From assembly GCA_902779305.1 (NCBI GenBank), contig CACZBD010000008.1:62001-126000 (forward strand): 64,000 nt of DNA, in the 5' to 3' direction. Position 1 is the stretch's first letter, and the number at the start of each line of letters is the position of its first letter. This DNA comes from an uncultured Lachnospiraceae bacterium. Its GTDB lineage: Bacteria > Bacillota > Clostridia > Lachnospirales > Lachnospiraceae. The notes beneath the pieces are model-generated. The model saw only the letters and a list, made by a program, of their open reading frames with translations. It was not told the origin of the DNA and ran no database searches. Of the stretch, positions 45,458-55,245 are shown piece after piece. Position numbers and translations under genes: made by a program.

Positions 45458-46849
45458 TTATTCATACAGGACAACGGGCGTCCCGACACGCACCATCGAA
45501 TACAGTTTCGCGGCGTTTTCCTTGGGCATGTTCACACATCCGTGGGAACCGTCGGTTAAGTAGATATCCCCGCCGAATTTTGACCTCCAGGTCGCATCAT
45601 GCAATCCGTAATGATTGTAAAATGCCATCCAGTAATAAACAAAGGTTGCGTAGTTTTCTCCCCGAAGGGTCCTGCCCTCCTGCATGAAATAGATATCGGT
45701 GATCATGGACGGCGTATCATTGTGATATCTCTTGCACCCGGTCACGACATCGCTCTGCAGGGCCAGTTTCCCGCCCTCGATATAATAGAGTTTCTGATTC
45801 GACAGATCCACTTCCACATAAGTATCACCGACCTCCGCATTACCGTGCCCCTTTCCTTCCTGGGAATAGATCGGCTCTCTCTGCTGCTGATACCCGTTTA
45901 AGATCGTCTTGGTAACGGATTCGGCTTCCGCTTCCTCATCCACGATAAAGCCCGGATCCTTACTCGGGATCTGTACCGTGCCGCCTTTATACTTATGCCA
46001 GGTTCTGCCCTTTTTATCCGTATCGAAGACATCCGATACTTTTTCCATATACTGAAGCACCTTATTATGATCCAGCTCCGGTTTCCCGTCCGATCCGAAT
46101 ACGGGCTGCTTCTTTTCGTCACAAACGATCCAGGAAGCAAAATCATGTTTATCCAGTGTCAGAGACAATTCGTCATCCACATAAGTGATCTTTGCATTCT
46201 GGATCTTATCGATCGTCTTCCAGGCATCCAGGGCTTTCTGCTGTATGGCGGTAGCCTTCGGTGCCTCGTAGTCTGCGGTCAGGTCGCAGTCTTCTTTCCC
46301 GTTTATGACCGCATTCTTGATCTCTACTGTAGCCTTTCCGGTATTCAGCACGTCCTTTCTGTCATCGCGGAACGTAAAATGGTTCATACGGTTTTCCACG
46401 CTGACAAGGGCTTTCGCATTCTTTTCTTCCTGCTTAAAGCTGTCGAGTCCGTCAAGAAGCGCTTGCAGTTTTCCCTCATCATAGGATGCGTCCGGCCTTG
46501 CCTCATAGTTCGTCGGATAGATAAAATACCAGACCCATTCAAAAGGTTTCTGGCTCCTTAAGATCTCATTCAGAGATTTTTCAAAATCGATCCGGTAATC
46601 AAAATCACTGCCTTTGAGGGAAACCGTTTCGCCCTGCAGTTTCAGATCAAGACTGTAATCCTTCAGTTCGTTGCAAAGGATCTCATTCATCTGTGAAGCC
46701 GTCAGCGCATATGCATTATGATCATTGATCGTGGTATTCGGCATAAACCTTGTCCGGTAATATCCCGACACAACGAGATACAGGATCCCGGCAAAAAGCA
46801 CGATGCAGCCAAGAACGATCCCGATCACTTTTAAAACTTTCCTGCCCAT
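45458..46849 (-). CDS. L,D-transpeptidase (YkuD) with peptidoglycan-binding domain
   Basis: Membrane-anchored enzyme that makes 3-3 peptidoglycan cross-links. The 463-residue protein has an N-terminal helix (about 6-28), two repeated all-beta/PG_binding_4-type regions (about 40-300), and a C-terminal YkuD domain with the catalytic motif SHGCVNM (His436, Cys438) and the upstream TYVEVDLSNQKLYYIEGG. This layout is common in clostridial L,D-transpeptidases (VanW/ErfK-like group). It follows ilvB by 14 bases, probably by chance of packing. Confidence 0.9.
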   Translation of the reverse strand: MGRKVLKVIGIVLGCIVLFAGILYLVVSGYYRTRFMPNTTINDHNAYALTASQMNEILCNELKDYSLDLKLQGETVSLKGSDFDYRIDFEKSLNEILRSQKPFEWVWYFIYPTNYEARPDASYDEGKLQALLDGLDSFKQEEKNAKALVSVENRMNHFTFRDDRKDVLNTGKATVEIKNAVINGKEDCDLTADYEAPKATAIQQKALDAWKTIDKIQNAKITYVDDELSLTLDKHDFASWIVCDEKKQPVFGSDGKPELDHNKVLQYMEKVSDVFDTDKKGRTWHKYKGGTVQIPSKDPGFIVDEEAEAESVTKTILNGYQQQREPIYSQEGKGHGNAEVGDTYVEVDLSNQKLYYIEGGKLALQSDVVTGCKRYHNDTPSMITDIYFMQEGRTLRGENYATFVYYWMAFYNHYGLHDATWRSKFGGDIYLTDGSHGCVNMPKENAAKLYSMVRVGTPVVLYE

Positions 46850-46863
46850 TCCTCAGTAATCCT

Positions 46864-48555
46864 TCAGTTTGTATTTTCCGTCTGCGCTTTTAAGTCATCC
46901 GCATCAAAAGCTTCCTCGATCGCAGCTCCTGCGGAAACCATCGGAAAGACTTTGTCGTCCTTGTCGATGACGCATTCGATCAGCACGGGTTCCTTCAAGG
47001 CGATCGCTTTTTCAAGCGCCGGCGCCACTTCTTCTTTCGTCGTAACACGCATGGCTTTGCACCCGAGCGCTTCCGCCACTTTGACGTAATCCACTTTATC
47101 CGTCAGAACGGTGTGGGAATACCGGCTTTCATAAAACAGTGTCTGCCACTGTCTGACCATGCCGAGTACCTCATTGTTGATCACGATCTGGATGATCGGA
47201 ATATTATATCTGCTTGCCGTTGCAAGTTCATTCATGTTCATGCGGAAACAACCGTCGCCGCCGATATTGCAGACGATCTTATCGGGTCTGCCGACTTTTG
47301 CGCCGATGCAGGCGCCAAGACCGTATCCCATGGTCCCAAGGCCGCCGGAAGTGATAAAGGTCCTGGGTTCCGTGTATTTATAGAACTGCGCGGCCCACAT
47401 CTGGTGCTGGCCGACATCCGTGGTAATGATCGCTTTTCCTTCCGTAATCCTGTATAGTTCCTCGATCAGATACGGACAGGTCAGTTTCTTCTTCGGATAT
47501 TTCAGTGGATATTCCGCCTTGTAATCCGCGATCTCTTTTAACCATTCCGTATGGTCAAGCGTTTCGAGACGATCGTTTAAGATCTTCAGGATCTCTTTGA
47601 CATCGCCGATCACGGAAGCATCCGTTTTGATATTCTTGTTGATCTCAGCGGGATCGATATCGATGTGCAGGATCTTCGCTTTTCTGGCAAATTTCTTGGC
47701 ATCCCCGACGACACGGTCTGAAAAACGCGCGCCGAGAACGATCAAAAGATCCGACTTGGTCACACCGAAATTCGTTGTTTTCGTTCCATGCATGCCGATC
47801 ATGCCGGTATACAGCGGATCACAGCCGTCAAAACCGCCTTTTCCCATCAGCGTATCGCAGACAGGAGCACCGATCTTATGCGCGAATCTGGACAGTTCCG
47901 CACTCGCCCCGGAGATCACCGTACCGCCCCCGGTGCAGATGAACGGGCGTTTTGCCTTTCTGATCAGTTCCACGGCCGTATCGATGTCTTCCTCCGTAAA
48001 ACGCTTCGGAACTTCAAGATCATAGGGTGCCTGATATGTGTATTCCGCTTTCGCGGCTGTCACATCCTTCGTGATGTCCACAAGCACGGGACCCGGACGT
48101 CCGCTTCTTGCGATCGCAAAAGCTTTGCGGATCGTATCCGCCAGTTCATTGACATCTTTGACGATATAACCGTGTTTGGTGATCGGCATCGTAACGCCTG
48201 CAATATCCACTTCCTGGAAAGTGTCTTTTCCGAGCAGCGGAAGGATCACGTTTGCCGTGATCGCAACCATCGGAACGGAATCCATGTAAGCCGTCGCGAT
48301 CCCCGTGACCAGATTAGTGGCACCAGGGCCGGAAGTAGCCATACACACGCCGACCTTTCCTGTTGCTCTTGCATAACCGTCAGCCGCATGGGCAGCGCCC
48401 TGCTCATGGCTGGTCAGATAGTGATGGATCCGATCCTGATAACGATATAATTCATCATAAATATTCAGTATGGAACCGCCGGGATAGCCGAACACGGTAT
48501 CCACGCCCTGCTCGAGCAGACATTCCATAACGATCTGTGAACCGGTCAATAACAT
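46864..48555 (-). CDS. ilvB: Acetolactate synthase large subunit
   Basis: ThDP enzyme condensing two pyruvates (or pyruvate and 2-oxobutyrate) in branched-chain amino acid synthesis. The 563-residue protein has the N-terminal MLLTGSQIVMECLLEQG and GYPGGSILNIYDELY, the catalytic glutamate in TSHEQGAAHAADGYARATG (cut here to motif core), and the ThDP motif GDGCFRMNMNELATA. The frame extends 17 codons upstream across the ilvD stop; the ATG at 48555 with AGGAG is the right start. No regulatory small subunit (ilvN/H) lies next to it. Confidence 0.95.
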   Translation of the reverse strand: MLLTGSQIVMECLLEQGVDTVFGYPGGSILNIYDELYRYQDRIHHYLTSHEQGAAHAADGYARATGKVGVCMATSGPGATNLVTGIATAYMDSVPMVAITANVILPLLGKDTFQEVDIAGVTMPITKHGYIVKDVNELADTIRKAFAIARSGRPGPVLVDITKDVTAAKAEYTYQAPYDLEVPKRFTEEDIDTAVELIRKAKRPFICTGGGTVISGASAELSRFAHKIGAPVCDTLMGKGGFDGCDPLYTGMIGMHGTKTTNFGVTKSDLLIVLGARFSDRVVGDAKKFARKAKILHIDIDPAEINKNIKTDASVIGDVKEILKILNDRLETLDHTEWLKEIADYKAEYPLKYPKKKLTCPYLIEELYRITEGKAIITTDVGQHQMWAAQFYKYTEPRTFITSGGLGTMGYGLGACIGAKVGRPDKIVCNIGGDGCFRMNMNELATASRYNIPIIQIVINNEVLGMVRQWQTLFYESRYSHTVLTDKVDYVKVAEALGCKAMRVTTKEEVAPALEKAIALKEPVLIECVIDKDDKVFPMVSAGAAIEEAFDADDLKAQTENTN

Positions 48556-48577
48556 CTTTTTACTCCTGCTTTTTAAA

Positions 48578-50248
48578 TTAAAGATTCTCGACTGAAAGAA
48601 CCGCACCGCGGTCTGCCGTGGTCACGAGTTTTTCATATCTGCCGATATAACCCTCCGAGATCTTCGGTTTTCTCGGCTGCCATTTTGCTTTTCTCTTTTC
48701 CATTTCCGCATCATCGATCTTTAATTCCAGTTTGTATTCCGGAATGTTGATGCTGATGATATCGCCTTCTTCAACAAATGCGATCGGTCCTCCCATGGCA
48801 GCTTCCGGAGAAACATGTCCGATCGAAGCGCCGCGGCTGGCACCGGAAAATCTGCCGTCTGTGATCAGTGCCACACTGGATCCCAAGCCCATTCCCGCAA
48901 TAGCCGAAGTCGGATTCAGCATCTCACGCATGCCGGGACCGCCTTTCGGACCTTCATAACGGATCACGACCACATCACCGGACACGATCTTTCCGCCTTT
49001 GATCGCTTCAATGGCATCTTCCTCACAGTCAAAGACGCGCGCCGGGCCTTCATGCACCATCATCTCTTCCACAACCGCGGAACGCTTTACAACGGAACCG
49101 TTCGGCGCAAGATTCCCTTTCAGGACGGCAAGTCCGCCGGTCTTGGAATAAGGAGCGTCCGTTGTTTTGATCACATCGGTATTGAGATTCTTTGCATCCC
49201 TGATATTTTCACCGATCGTCTTCCCGGTGACTGTCATACAGTCAAGATGCAGCAGTCCGAGATCCGCGATCTCTTTCATGACCGCATAAACGCCGCCTGC
49301 TTCATTCAGATCTTCCATATAGGTCGGTCCTGCAGGAGCCAAATGACAGAGATTCGGTGTCTTTTCACTGATCTCATTTGCAAGGGAGATATCAAAATCA
49401 AAGCCGATCTCATGTGCGATCGCAGGAATATGGAGCATGGAGTTTGTGGAACAGCCAAGCGCCATATCAATGGTCAGCGCGTTTAAGATCGATTCCTTTG
49501 TAATGATGTCCCTCGGACGGATATTCTTTTTCAGAAGTTCCATGACCGCCATGCCTGCGTGTTTGGCAAGACGCAGACGATCCGAATATACAGCGGGGAT
49601 CGTACCGTTACCGGCAAGTCCCATGCCGAGCGCTTCCGTTAAGCAGTTCATGGAATTTGCCGTATACATCCCGGAACAGCTTCCGCAGGTCGGGCAGACC
49701 TTCGTTTCAAATTCCTCAAGTTCTTCATCCGTCATTTTGCCTGCCGCATGGGTGCCGACAGCCTCAAACATCGAGGATAAGCTTCTTTTCTGTCCGTTGA
49801 CATGTCCCGCAAGCATCGGTCCGCCGGATACGAAAACGGTCGGAACATTGACTCTTGCCGCAGCCATCAGAAGGCCCGGCACGTTTTTGTCACAGTTCGG
49901 CACCATGACCAGCGCGTCAAACTGATGCGCGATCGCCATACATTCTGTGGAATCCGCGATCAGATCCCTGGTCACAAGGGAATATTTCATGCCGACATGC
50001 CCCATGGCGATCCCGTCGCAAACGGCGATGGCCGGGAAGACCACCGGTGTTCCGCCTGCCATGGCAACACCCTGTTTTACGGCATTGACGATCTTATCAA
50101 GATTCATATGTCCCGGAACGATCTCGTTGTAAGAACTTACGATCCCGACAAGAGGACGTTCCATTTCTTCTTTTGTAAAGCCAAGCGCATTAAACAAAGA
50201 TCTGTGCGGCGCCTGCTGGTATCCTTTTTTTACAGCATCACTTTTCAT
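48578..50248 (-). CDS. ilvD: Dihydroxy-acid dehydratase
   Basis: Fe-S dehydratase forming 2-keto-isovalerate or 2-keto-3-methylvalerate. The 556-residue protein shows the cluster cysteines in PNCDKNVPG and [15 protein letters not shown], the [15 protein letters not shown] start region, and [21 protein letters not shown]. Standard length. It sits between leuB (22 bases upstream) and ilvB (22 bases downstream) in one operon. Confidence 0.96.
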   Translation of the reverse strand: MKSDAVKKGYQQAPHRSLFNALGFTKEEMERPLVGIVSSYNEIVPGHMNLDKIVNAVKQGVAMAGGTPVVFPAIAVCDGIAMGHVGMKYSLVTRDLIADSTECMAIAHQFDALVMVPNCDKNVPGLLMAAARVNVPTVFVSGGPMLAGHVNGQKRSLSSMFEAVGTHAAGKMTDEELEEFETKVCPTCGSCSGMYTANSMNCLTEALGMGLAGNGTIPAVYSDRLRLAKHAGMAVMELLKKNIRPRDIITKESILNALTIDMALGCSTNSMLHIPAIAHEIGFDFDISLANEISEKTPNLCHLAPAGPTYMEDLNEAGGVYAVMKEIADLGLLHLDCMTVTGKTIGENIRDAKNLNTDVIKTTDAPYSKTGGLAVLKGNLAPNGSVVKRSAVVEEMMVHEGPARVFDCEEDAIEAIKGGKIVSGDVVVIRYEGPKGGPGMREMLNPTSAIAGMGLGSSVALITDGRFSGASRGASIGHVSPEAAMGGPIAFVEEGDIISINIPEYKLELKIDDAEMEKRKAKWQPRKPKISEGYIGRYEKLVTTADRGAVLSVENL

Positions 50249-50270
50249 GGTTTCTCCTCCGTTAGCAACC

Positions 50271-51353
50271 TTAGATCCTCTCTGCGATCAGTGTTCCCAT
50301 CTGATCCGTCCCTACAAGGGTGCAGCCTTCTGACATGATATCACCCGTTCTGAATCCTTCCTTCAGAACCTGTTCCACGGCATTTTCAAGCGCGTCCGCT
50401 TCTTTTTCCAGATTAAAGGAATAGCGCAGCATCATGGCAGCGGAAAGGATCGTTGCGATCGGGTTTGCCTTGTTCATCCCGGCGATATCCGGTGCCGATC
50501 CGTGCGCAGGTTCATATAATCCGAAAGACGTCTCGTTCAGTGAAGCGCTCGGCAGCATCCCGATCGATCCGGTGATCATGCTTGCTTCATCCGATAAGAT
50601 ATCCCCGAACATATTCTCCGTTAAGACCACGTCAAACTGCTTCGGATCCCTTACAAGCTGCATGGCTGCATTGTCCACAAGCATATGTTCGACTTCCACA
50701 TCGGGATAGTCTTTTGCCACCTCATTGACAACAGCTCTCCAGAGTCTGGAAGAATCCAGCACATTAGCCTTGTCGACGCTGGTCACTTTGCCTCTTCTTT
50801 TTCTTGCGATCTCAAAGCCTTTGACGGCAATGCGCCTGATCTCATTTTCATCATAGACCAGTGTATCGGTTGCCTTGCGGACCCCGTTTTCCAAAACGGT
50901 GCTTCTGTCGCCGAAATACAGTCCGCCTGTCAGTTCCCGCATGATCAGCAGGTCAAAGCCGCCTTCGATCAATTCTTTTTTCAGAGGGCATGCTTCTGAC
51001 AGTTCATGATACAAAAGCGCAGGTCTTAAGTTCGCAAATAGTCCCAGAGCCTTTCTGATCCCGAGAAGCCCCGCTTCCGGTCTTAAATGCGGCTCCAGTT
51101 TATACCAGGGGGATGTGGAAGTGTTCCCGCCGATCGAACCCATCAGAACAGCATCCGCGCTCTTTGCGCCTTTCACCGTTTCATCCGGCAGCGGCACACC
51201 CGTTGCATCGATCGCGGCCCCGCCAAGCAAAAGCGTGGTATATTCAAATTCATGGCCGAATTTTTTCTGAATCCGGTCAAGCGCCTTTACGGCTTCTCTT
51301 ACGATCTCCGGCCCGATCCCGTCACCCGGAATACATGCAATCTGAAATTTCAT
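50271..51353 (-). CDS. leuB: 3-isopropylmalate dehydrogenase
   Basis: Oxidative decarboxylase of leucine synthesis. The 360-residue protein starts with [17 protein letters not shown] and shows [10 protein letters not shown], the catalytic tyrosine/lysine region ([14 protein letters not shown]) and the NAD-specific [19 protein letters not shown] lies 8 bases before the ATG. It heads leuB-ilvD-ilvB, but no convincing promoter is visible between it and the yajC terminator, so expression may come from read-through or a weak promoter. Confidence 0.95.
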   Translation of the reverse strand: MKFQIACIPGDGIGPEIVREAVKALDRIQKKFGHEFEYTTLLLGGAAIDATGVPLPDETVKGAKSADAVLMGSIGGNTSTSPWYKLEPHLRPEAGLLGIRKALGLFANLRPALLYHELSEACPLKKELIEGGFDLLIMRELTGGLYFGDRSTVLENGVRKATDTLVYDENEIRRIAVKGFEIARKRRGKVTSVDKANVLDSSRLWRAVVNEVAKDYPDVEVEHMLVDNAAMQLVRDPKQFDVVLTENMFGDILSDEASMITGSIGMLPSASLNETSFGLYEPAHGSAPDIAGMNKANPIATILSAAMMLRYSFNLEKEADALENAVEQVLKEGFRTGDIMSEGCTLVGTDQMGTLIAERI

Positions 51354-51381
51354 CTTCCATACTCCTGTCTATTTTTTTATG

Positions 51382-51418
51382 AAAAATCAAACAAAAGATG
51401 CCCCGTTCGGAGCATCTT
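51382..51418 (-). terminator. Imperfect terminator after yajC
   Basis: AAGATGCTCC and GGGGCATCTT arms with a GAAC loop and one G-T pair, followed on the minus strand by an interrupted T-rich tail (TTGTTTGATTTTT). The interrupted tail suggests partial read-through into leuB. Confidence 0.65.
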
Positions 51419-51438
51419 ATGATTACCCTCTAAACTGA

Positions 51439-51771
51439 TCAGGAATTCGCGCCCGGTTTCTCAATCTGTGTGATCGCCGTCTTCTGCATCGGGATCCGGC
51501 AGTTCTTGTTATTTCCGAATTCCACGATCACCGTATCCTCATCCACATCGATCACAACACCGTAAAAACCGCTGGATGTCAGAACGCTGTCTCCGCTTTC
51601 CAACTCCGAAAGCATGGTCTTGATGCGGTTCTGCTCCTTCTTCTGCGGTCTGATCATCGTAAAGTAAAGGAAAAGTCCGATAATGACTACCCAGCCGATC
51701 AGCATGGCGTAACTTGCAAACCCGCCGCCCTGCGCCGCTGCGGCATTTCCTGCGGTCATGATAAAGCTCAT
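51439..51771 (-). CDS. yajC: Preprotein translocase subunit YajC
   Basis: Small single-pass membrane protein of the Sec translocon. The 110-residue protein has a short N-terminal segment, one membrane helix (about 19-40) and the conserved YFTMIRPQKKEQNRIKTML stretch followed by GDSVLTSSGFYGVV. It lies downstream of tgt as in many bacteria, though secD/secF are not in the window. AGGAGG is seven bases before the ATG, behind a dedicated promoter. Confidence 0.95.
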   Translation of the reverse strand: MSFIMTAGNAAAAQGGGFASYAMLIGWVVIIGLFLYFTMIRPQKKEQNRIKTMLSELESGDSVLTSSGFYGVVIDVDEDTVIVEFGNNKNCRIPMQKTAITQIEKPGANS

Positions 51772-51807
51772 ACATCCACCTCCTAGATTCTTCGCAATTC
51801 AAAATCA

Positions 51808-51836
51808 ATCATACACAATAATCGTGTTCTCTTCAA
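51808..51836 (-). promoter_or_regulatory. Promoter for yajC
   Basis: Minus strand TTGAAG (51831-51836), 17-base spacer, TATGAT (51808-51813), in the gap after tgt. Confidence 0.65.
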
Positions 51837-51856
51837 GTGTTTTTATAGAAATGCGC

Positions 51857-52990
51857 TTATTCGCATCCCTGCTCCATCCGGTACAGTTTTTCGGCCTTAT
51901 AGGACGCAAATCTCTTCTCTTCAATGGCTTCTCTGATCTCTTCCATCATTTTATTGTAGAAATACAGATTATGCAGAACACAGAGCCGCATCCCGAGCAT
52001 TTCCTTCGCCTTGAGCAGATGGCGGATATAAGCTCTCGAATAGGTCCTGCAGGTCGGGCACATACAGCCTTCCTCGATCGGCTTATCATCCAGCTCGTAT
52101 TTGGCATTGAACAGGTTGATCTTCCCGAGATTCGTGTACAGATGGGCATGTCTGCCGTTTCTTGTCGGATAAACGCAGTCGAAGAAGTCCACACCGCGTT
52201 CCACACTCTCCAGGATATTGGCCGGTGTCCCCACTCCCATCAGATAGGTTGGCTTATCCTTCGGAAGATAAGGCACAACGGAATCCAGCACCCTGTACAT
52301 TTCTTCATGTGTCTCTCCGACAGCCAGCCCGCCGATGGCATATCCTTCAAGATCCAGTTCCGAGATCTGTTTTGCATGTTCGATGCGGATATCATCATAG
52401 ACCGCTCCCTGATTGATCCCGAAGAGCATCTGCTGTTTGTTGATCGTATCAGGCAACGCATTCAGCCTGTCCATTTCCGCTTTGCAGCGTTTCAGCCATC
52501 TGGTTGTCCTGTCCACACTGTTCTGCACATAGGCTCTGTCCGCTTTGGAACTCGGGCACTCATCAAAAGCCATTGCGATCGTGGATGCCAGGTTGGACTG
52601 GATCTGCATACTCTCTTCCGGTCCCATGAAGATCTTCCGGCCGTCCACATGGGAATGGAACGAAACGCCTTCTTCTTTGATCTTTCTTAAGGAACTTAAG
52701 GAAAATACCTGAAATCCGCCGGAATCCGTCAGGATCGGCCTGTCCCAGACCATAAACTTATGGAGACCGCCGAACTGTTTGATGATCCGGTCGCCGGGGC
52801 GTACATGCAGATGATAGGTGTTGCTCAGTTCCACCTGTGTGCCGATCTCTTTTAAGTCCAAAGTAGACACTGCGCCTTTAATGGCTGCCGCGGTACCGAC
52901 ATTCATAAAGACCGGTGTCTGGATCACGCCGTGCACGGTATGAAATTCAGCTCTTTTCGCTCTTCCCTCTTGCGCAATGATCCGATACAT
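51857..52990 (-). CDS. tgt: Queuine/preQ1 tRNA-ribosyltransferase
   Basis: Exchanges guanine-34 for preQ1 in GUN-anticodon tRNAs on the way to queuosine. The 377-residue protein has the general acid/base aspartate in ILTDSGGFQVFS (Asp89), the nucleophile region FDCVYPTRNGRHA, and the zinc site CxCxxC with a later histidine (CMCPTCRTYSR and VLHNLYFY). Its ATG shares one base with the upstream vanY stop (TGATG), so the two are translationally coupled. queA is not present here. Confidence 0.97.
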   Translation of the reverse strand: MYRIIAQEGRAKRAEFHTVHGVIQTPVFMNVGTAAAIKGAVSTLDLKEIGTQVELSNTYHLHVRPGDRIIKQFGGLHKFMVWDRPILTDSGGFQVFSLSSLRKIKEEGVSFHSHVDGRKIFMGPEESMQIQSNLASTIAMAFDECPSSKADRAYVQNSVDRTTRWLKRCKAEMDRLNALPDTINKQQMLFGINQGAVYDDIRIEHAKQISELDLEGYAIGGLAVGETHEEMYRVLDSVVPYLPKDKPTYLMGVGTPANILESVERGVDFFDCVYPTRNGRHAHLYTNLGKINLFNAKYELDDKPIEEGCMCPTCRTYSRAYIRHLLKAKEMLGMRLCVLHNLYFYNKMMEEIREAIEEKRFASYKAEKLYRMEQGCE

Positions 52991-53955
52991 CAGTTCACTC
53001 CGTTTTCCTTCAGGTATTCTTCCAGTGTCAGCCCCTGCTCCGTGATCTCCTTTGCATAGTCTTTTCCGACATAGCGGAAATGCCAGGGTTCAAAGATGAT
53101 GCCTGTGATCTCTTCTTTTCCTTTCGGATAGCGCAGGATAAATCCATATTCATAAGAATGCGATGCAAGCCAGATCCCGGCCTTAGTATCCGCAAAGCTT
53201 TCCGTCAGCGCACTGTGGGAAGATCCGACAATGTCAAGCGCAAGTCCCAGCTGGTGTTCGCTTGTTCCGGGGGCCGCTACAGTTTTAGCGGCTTCCATGC
53301 TCGCTTCTTCAAATGTCATTCCTTTTCTTTTGTATGCTCTGACTTTCTTCTCATACAGTCTTTTCTGCCTGTTAAAATCACGGTATGCGCTGACGATCTG
53401 TAAACGGACACCGTCTTCTTTGGCCGCATCGATCATTTCCTGCAGATCTTCCGTGATCCTCTCATCCACACGGTGTCTTCCCGTGAACGCAACCAGTTCC
53501 GGCTCATAATCTGTCGGGATATAATGATTTTTATTGGTAAGGAACAGACGCCAGTCCGCCTTCATCTCCTCCGCTTTTTTCATGCGGAGCAGTTCTTCCT
53601 GTTCTTCCATAGACTGTTCCTGCAAGGTTTCCTGCGATGTACGGATATCGGTGTCCGTTTCTGTCTCCGTTTCTGTAACTGCATCTGTTTCTGTTTCTGC
53701 TTCTATATCTGCTTCTGTATCTGCTTCTGTATCGGATCCCGCAAGCGGCTCGTCCTCCTGCAGGTATTCTTCCGCTGACTCTACAGCGGGTTCTTCCGCC
53801 TCTTCCGTGATCTGCGTTTCCTTTGTCGCTTCCGTCTCAAAGCCCGCCACGGAATGTCTGAATACCAGCAAAAGAAGTGCTGTTACGCATAACAGCACTT
53901 CCATAACGATCATGATATTCTTGAACAGACTGCCAAATGCAGCGTTTTGTTTCAT
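52990..53955 (-). CDS. VanY-type D-alanyl-D-alanine carboxypeptidase with acidic repeat linker
   Basis: M15B metallopeptidase that trims the terminal D-alanine of peptidoglycan stems. The 321-residue protein has an N-terminal membrane anchor (about 16-34), a Glu/Asp/Thr-rich linker of about 60 residues built of short T-E-x-D units, and the VanY domain with its zinc ligands: SAYRDFNRQ, SEHQLGLALDIVG (His and Asp) and EPWHFRYVG (Glu, His). The frame extends 22 codons upstream; the ATG at 53955 has AGGAG nine bases before it and a promoter. The linker probably spans the wall. Role in vancomycin resistance should not be assumed. Confidence 0.9.
   Translation of the reverse strand: MKQNAAFGSLFKNIMIVMEVLLCVTALLLLVFRHSVAGFETEATKETQITEEAEEPAVESAEEYLQEDEPLAGSDTEADTEADIEAETETDAVTETETETDTDIRTSQETLQEQSMEEQEELLRMKKAEEMKADWRLFLTNKNHYIPTDYEPELVAFTGRHRVDERITEDLQEMIDAAKEDGVRLQIVSAYRDFNRQKRLYEKKVRAYKRKGMTFEEASMEAAKTVAAPGTSEHQLGLALDIVGSSHSALTESFADTKAGIWLASHSYEYGFILRYPKGKEEITGIIFEPWHFRYVGKDYAKEITEQGLTLEEYLKENGVN
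53640..53760. repeat. Short tandem repeats coding the acidic linker of the VanY protein
   Basis: Pyrimidine-rich units on the plus strand such as TCTGTTTC, TCTGCTTC and TCTGTATC recur with 6- and 12-base periods, coding T-E, E-T-D and E-A-D units. Such a run can change length by slippage. Confidence 0.6.
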
Positions 53956-53987
53956 GGTACGTGTCTCCTTACAGGGCGTGCCCAATA

Positions 53988-54017
53988 AGAATAGCACAGA
54001 ACAAAAGCGCTTGTAAA
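53988..54017 (-). promoter_or_regulatory. Promoter for vanY-tgt
   Basis: Minus strand TTTACA (54012-54017), 18-base spacer, TATTCT (53988-53993) preceded by TGC (extended -10). Confidence 0.6.
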
Positions 54018-54046
54018 GCAATCCCGTCAGTTATTTATGCACAGTA

Positions 54047-54703
54047 TCAATAGTTCTCTGCGTGTACTTCGAAATAGCTCTGCGGATGTGCGCAAACCGG
54101 GCAAACTTCCGGTGCCTGGGTGCCGACAACGATATGTCCGCAGTTGCGGCATTCCCAAACCTTCACTTCGCTCTTCTTGAACACTTCCTGTGCTTCCACA
54201 TTCTTAAGCAAAGCGCGGTAGCGTTCCTCATGCTTCTTCTCGATCGCCGCAACACCACGGAATTTCGCGGCAAGTTCCGGGAAACCTTCCGCTTCTGCCG
54301 TCTTGGCAAAACCTTCGTACATATCCGTCCACTCGTAGTTCTCACCGTCTGCGGCAGCGCCGAGATTCTCGGCCGTGGAACCGATGCCGTTCAGTTCTTT
54401 GAACCACAGTTTTGCATGCTCTTTCTCATTGTCTGCAGTCTGTAAGAACAGCGCCGCGATCTGCTCATAGCCTTCCTTCTTAGCCTTGGAAGCAAAATAA
54501 GTATATTTATTTCTTGCCTGGGATTCTCCTGCAAAAGCAGCCTGCAGGTTCTTTTCCGTCTGTGTTCCCGCATAGGGATTGCCGCCCTTTTCTTCCACAA
54601 GCTGCAGCATATCGCCGCCTACTCCGCAAACCGGGCAGACTGCCTCTGCGCCGTCCTCAACCGTAAATACTTCACCGCAAGCCAAACATTTGTAAGTTTT
54701 CAT
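54047..54703 (-). CDS. Rubrerythrin with rubredoxin-like domains at both ends
   Basis: Non-haem di-iron peroxidase reducing H2O2. The 218-residue protein has an N-terminal rubredoxin-like CxxC pair set (Cys6/Cys9, Cys23/Cys26), a four-helix ferritin-like domain with the di-iron ligands (Glu60, Glu93-xx-His96, Glu130, Glu155-xx-His158), and a C-terminal rubredoxin domain (Cys185/Cys188, Cys201/Cys204). Classical rubrerythrin has only the C-terminal, reverse rubrerythrin only the N-terminal one. It follows the desulfoferrodoxin gene, so the two together detoxify superoxide and peroxide. Confidence 0.93.
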   Translation of the reverse strand: MKTYKCLACGEVFTVEDGAEAVCPVCGVGGDMLQLVEEKGGNPYAGTQTEKNLQAAFAGESQARNKYTYFASKAKKEGYEQIAALFLQTADNEKEHAKLWFKELNGIGSTAENLGAAADGENYEWTDMYEGFAKTAEAEGFPELAAKFRGVAAIEKKHEERYRALLKNVEAQEVFKKSEVKVWECRNCGHIVVGTQAPEVCPVCAHPQSYFEVHAENY

Positions 54704-54756
54704 TTTTTTCTCCTTTTTTCTGATATGTTTTTTTGATCTGTTCTTTACAGGTCCGT

Positions 54757-55134
54757 TTATTCCGATTTCCAGAGGCTGTGCAGGTTACAGTAAGCATAAA
54801 CCGCTTCCACCTCATCCCCGTCAAGGATCGCAAATTCTGCTTTGGGCGCATCCGAAGGTTTCAGGGCTTTTCTCTGATTGCCGGATTTTGTCTTCAGCGC
54901 GATCCACTCTATATAATGCTCCGGCTGCATCGGATGTTCCACGGATCCTACCGTCACACTGACGACACCGTTATCCACGCTGAATACCGGAACATGTTTT
55001 TCCGCCGCGGCATCAACCGTACCCGGAACGATCTCTTCCATGGCTTCCCCGCAGCAGATCAGCGGAACACCGGTCGCTTTAACAACGGCAACGATCTGTC
55101 CGCAATGTTTGCAGCGATAAAACTTCATTTCCAT
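54757..55134 (-). CDS. dfx: Desulfoferrodoxin (class I superoxide reductase)
   Basis: Reduces superoxide to peroxide without making oxygen. The 125-residue protein has both iron centres: the desulforedoxin-like centre I with Cys8, Cys11, Cys27 and Cys28, and the catalytic centre II with His47, His67, His73, Cys116 and His119, plus Glu45-Lys46 (EKH motif) expected near the active site. AGGAGG is seven bases from the ATG at 55134, which fixes the start eight codons into the open frame. It precedes rubrerythrin by 53 bases. Confidence 0.95.
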   Translation of the reverse strand: MEMKFYRCKHCGQIVAVVKATGVPLICCGEAMEEIVPGTVDAAAEKHVPVFSVDNGVVSVTVGSVEHPMQPEHYIEWIALKTKSGNQRKALKPSDAPKAEFAILDGDEVEAVYAYCNLHSLWKSE

Positions 55135-55184
55135 ATTGTATCCTCCTCTGAAATTCATTTTTGATATCTTAAAAAGATGAACTC

Positions 55185-55193
55185 ATTTTATCA
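55185..55193 (-). promoter_or_regulatory. Extended -10 for desulfoferrodoxin
   Basis: Minus strand TGA-TAAAAT about 45 bases before the ribosome site; no good -35 is visible. An AT-rich inverted repeat AAAATAG-11 bases-CTATTTT lies just upstream (55195-55219). I see no clear PerR box. Confidence 0.4.
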
Positions 55194-55245
55194 GAAAATA
55201 GAGAAAGATACACTATTTTTTTCTGAAATTTTTATAAAGTCCAGA

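Noticed and set aside
49802..50338. Plus-strand open frame of 178 codons over ilvD and leuB
   Set aside because: Antisense shadow spanning the ilvD-leuB junction, with no family features.
53640..53760. CRISPR-like repeats
   Set aside because: The repeats are short, contiguous and in frame, coding an acidic linker; there are no spacers.
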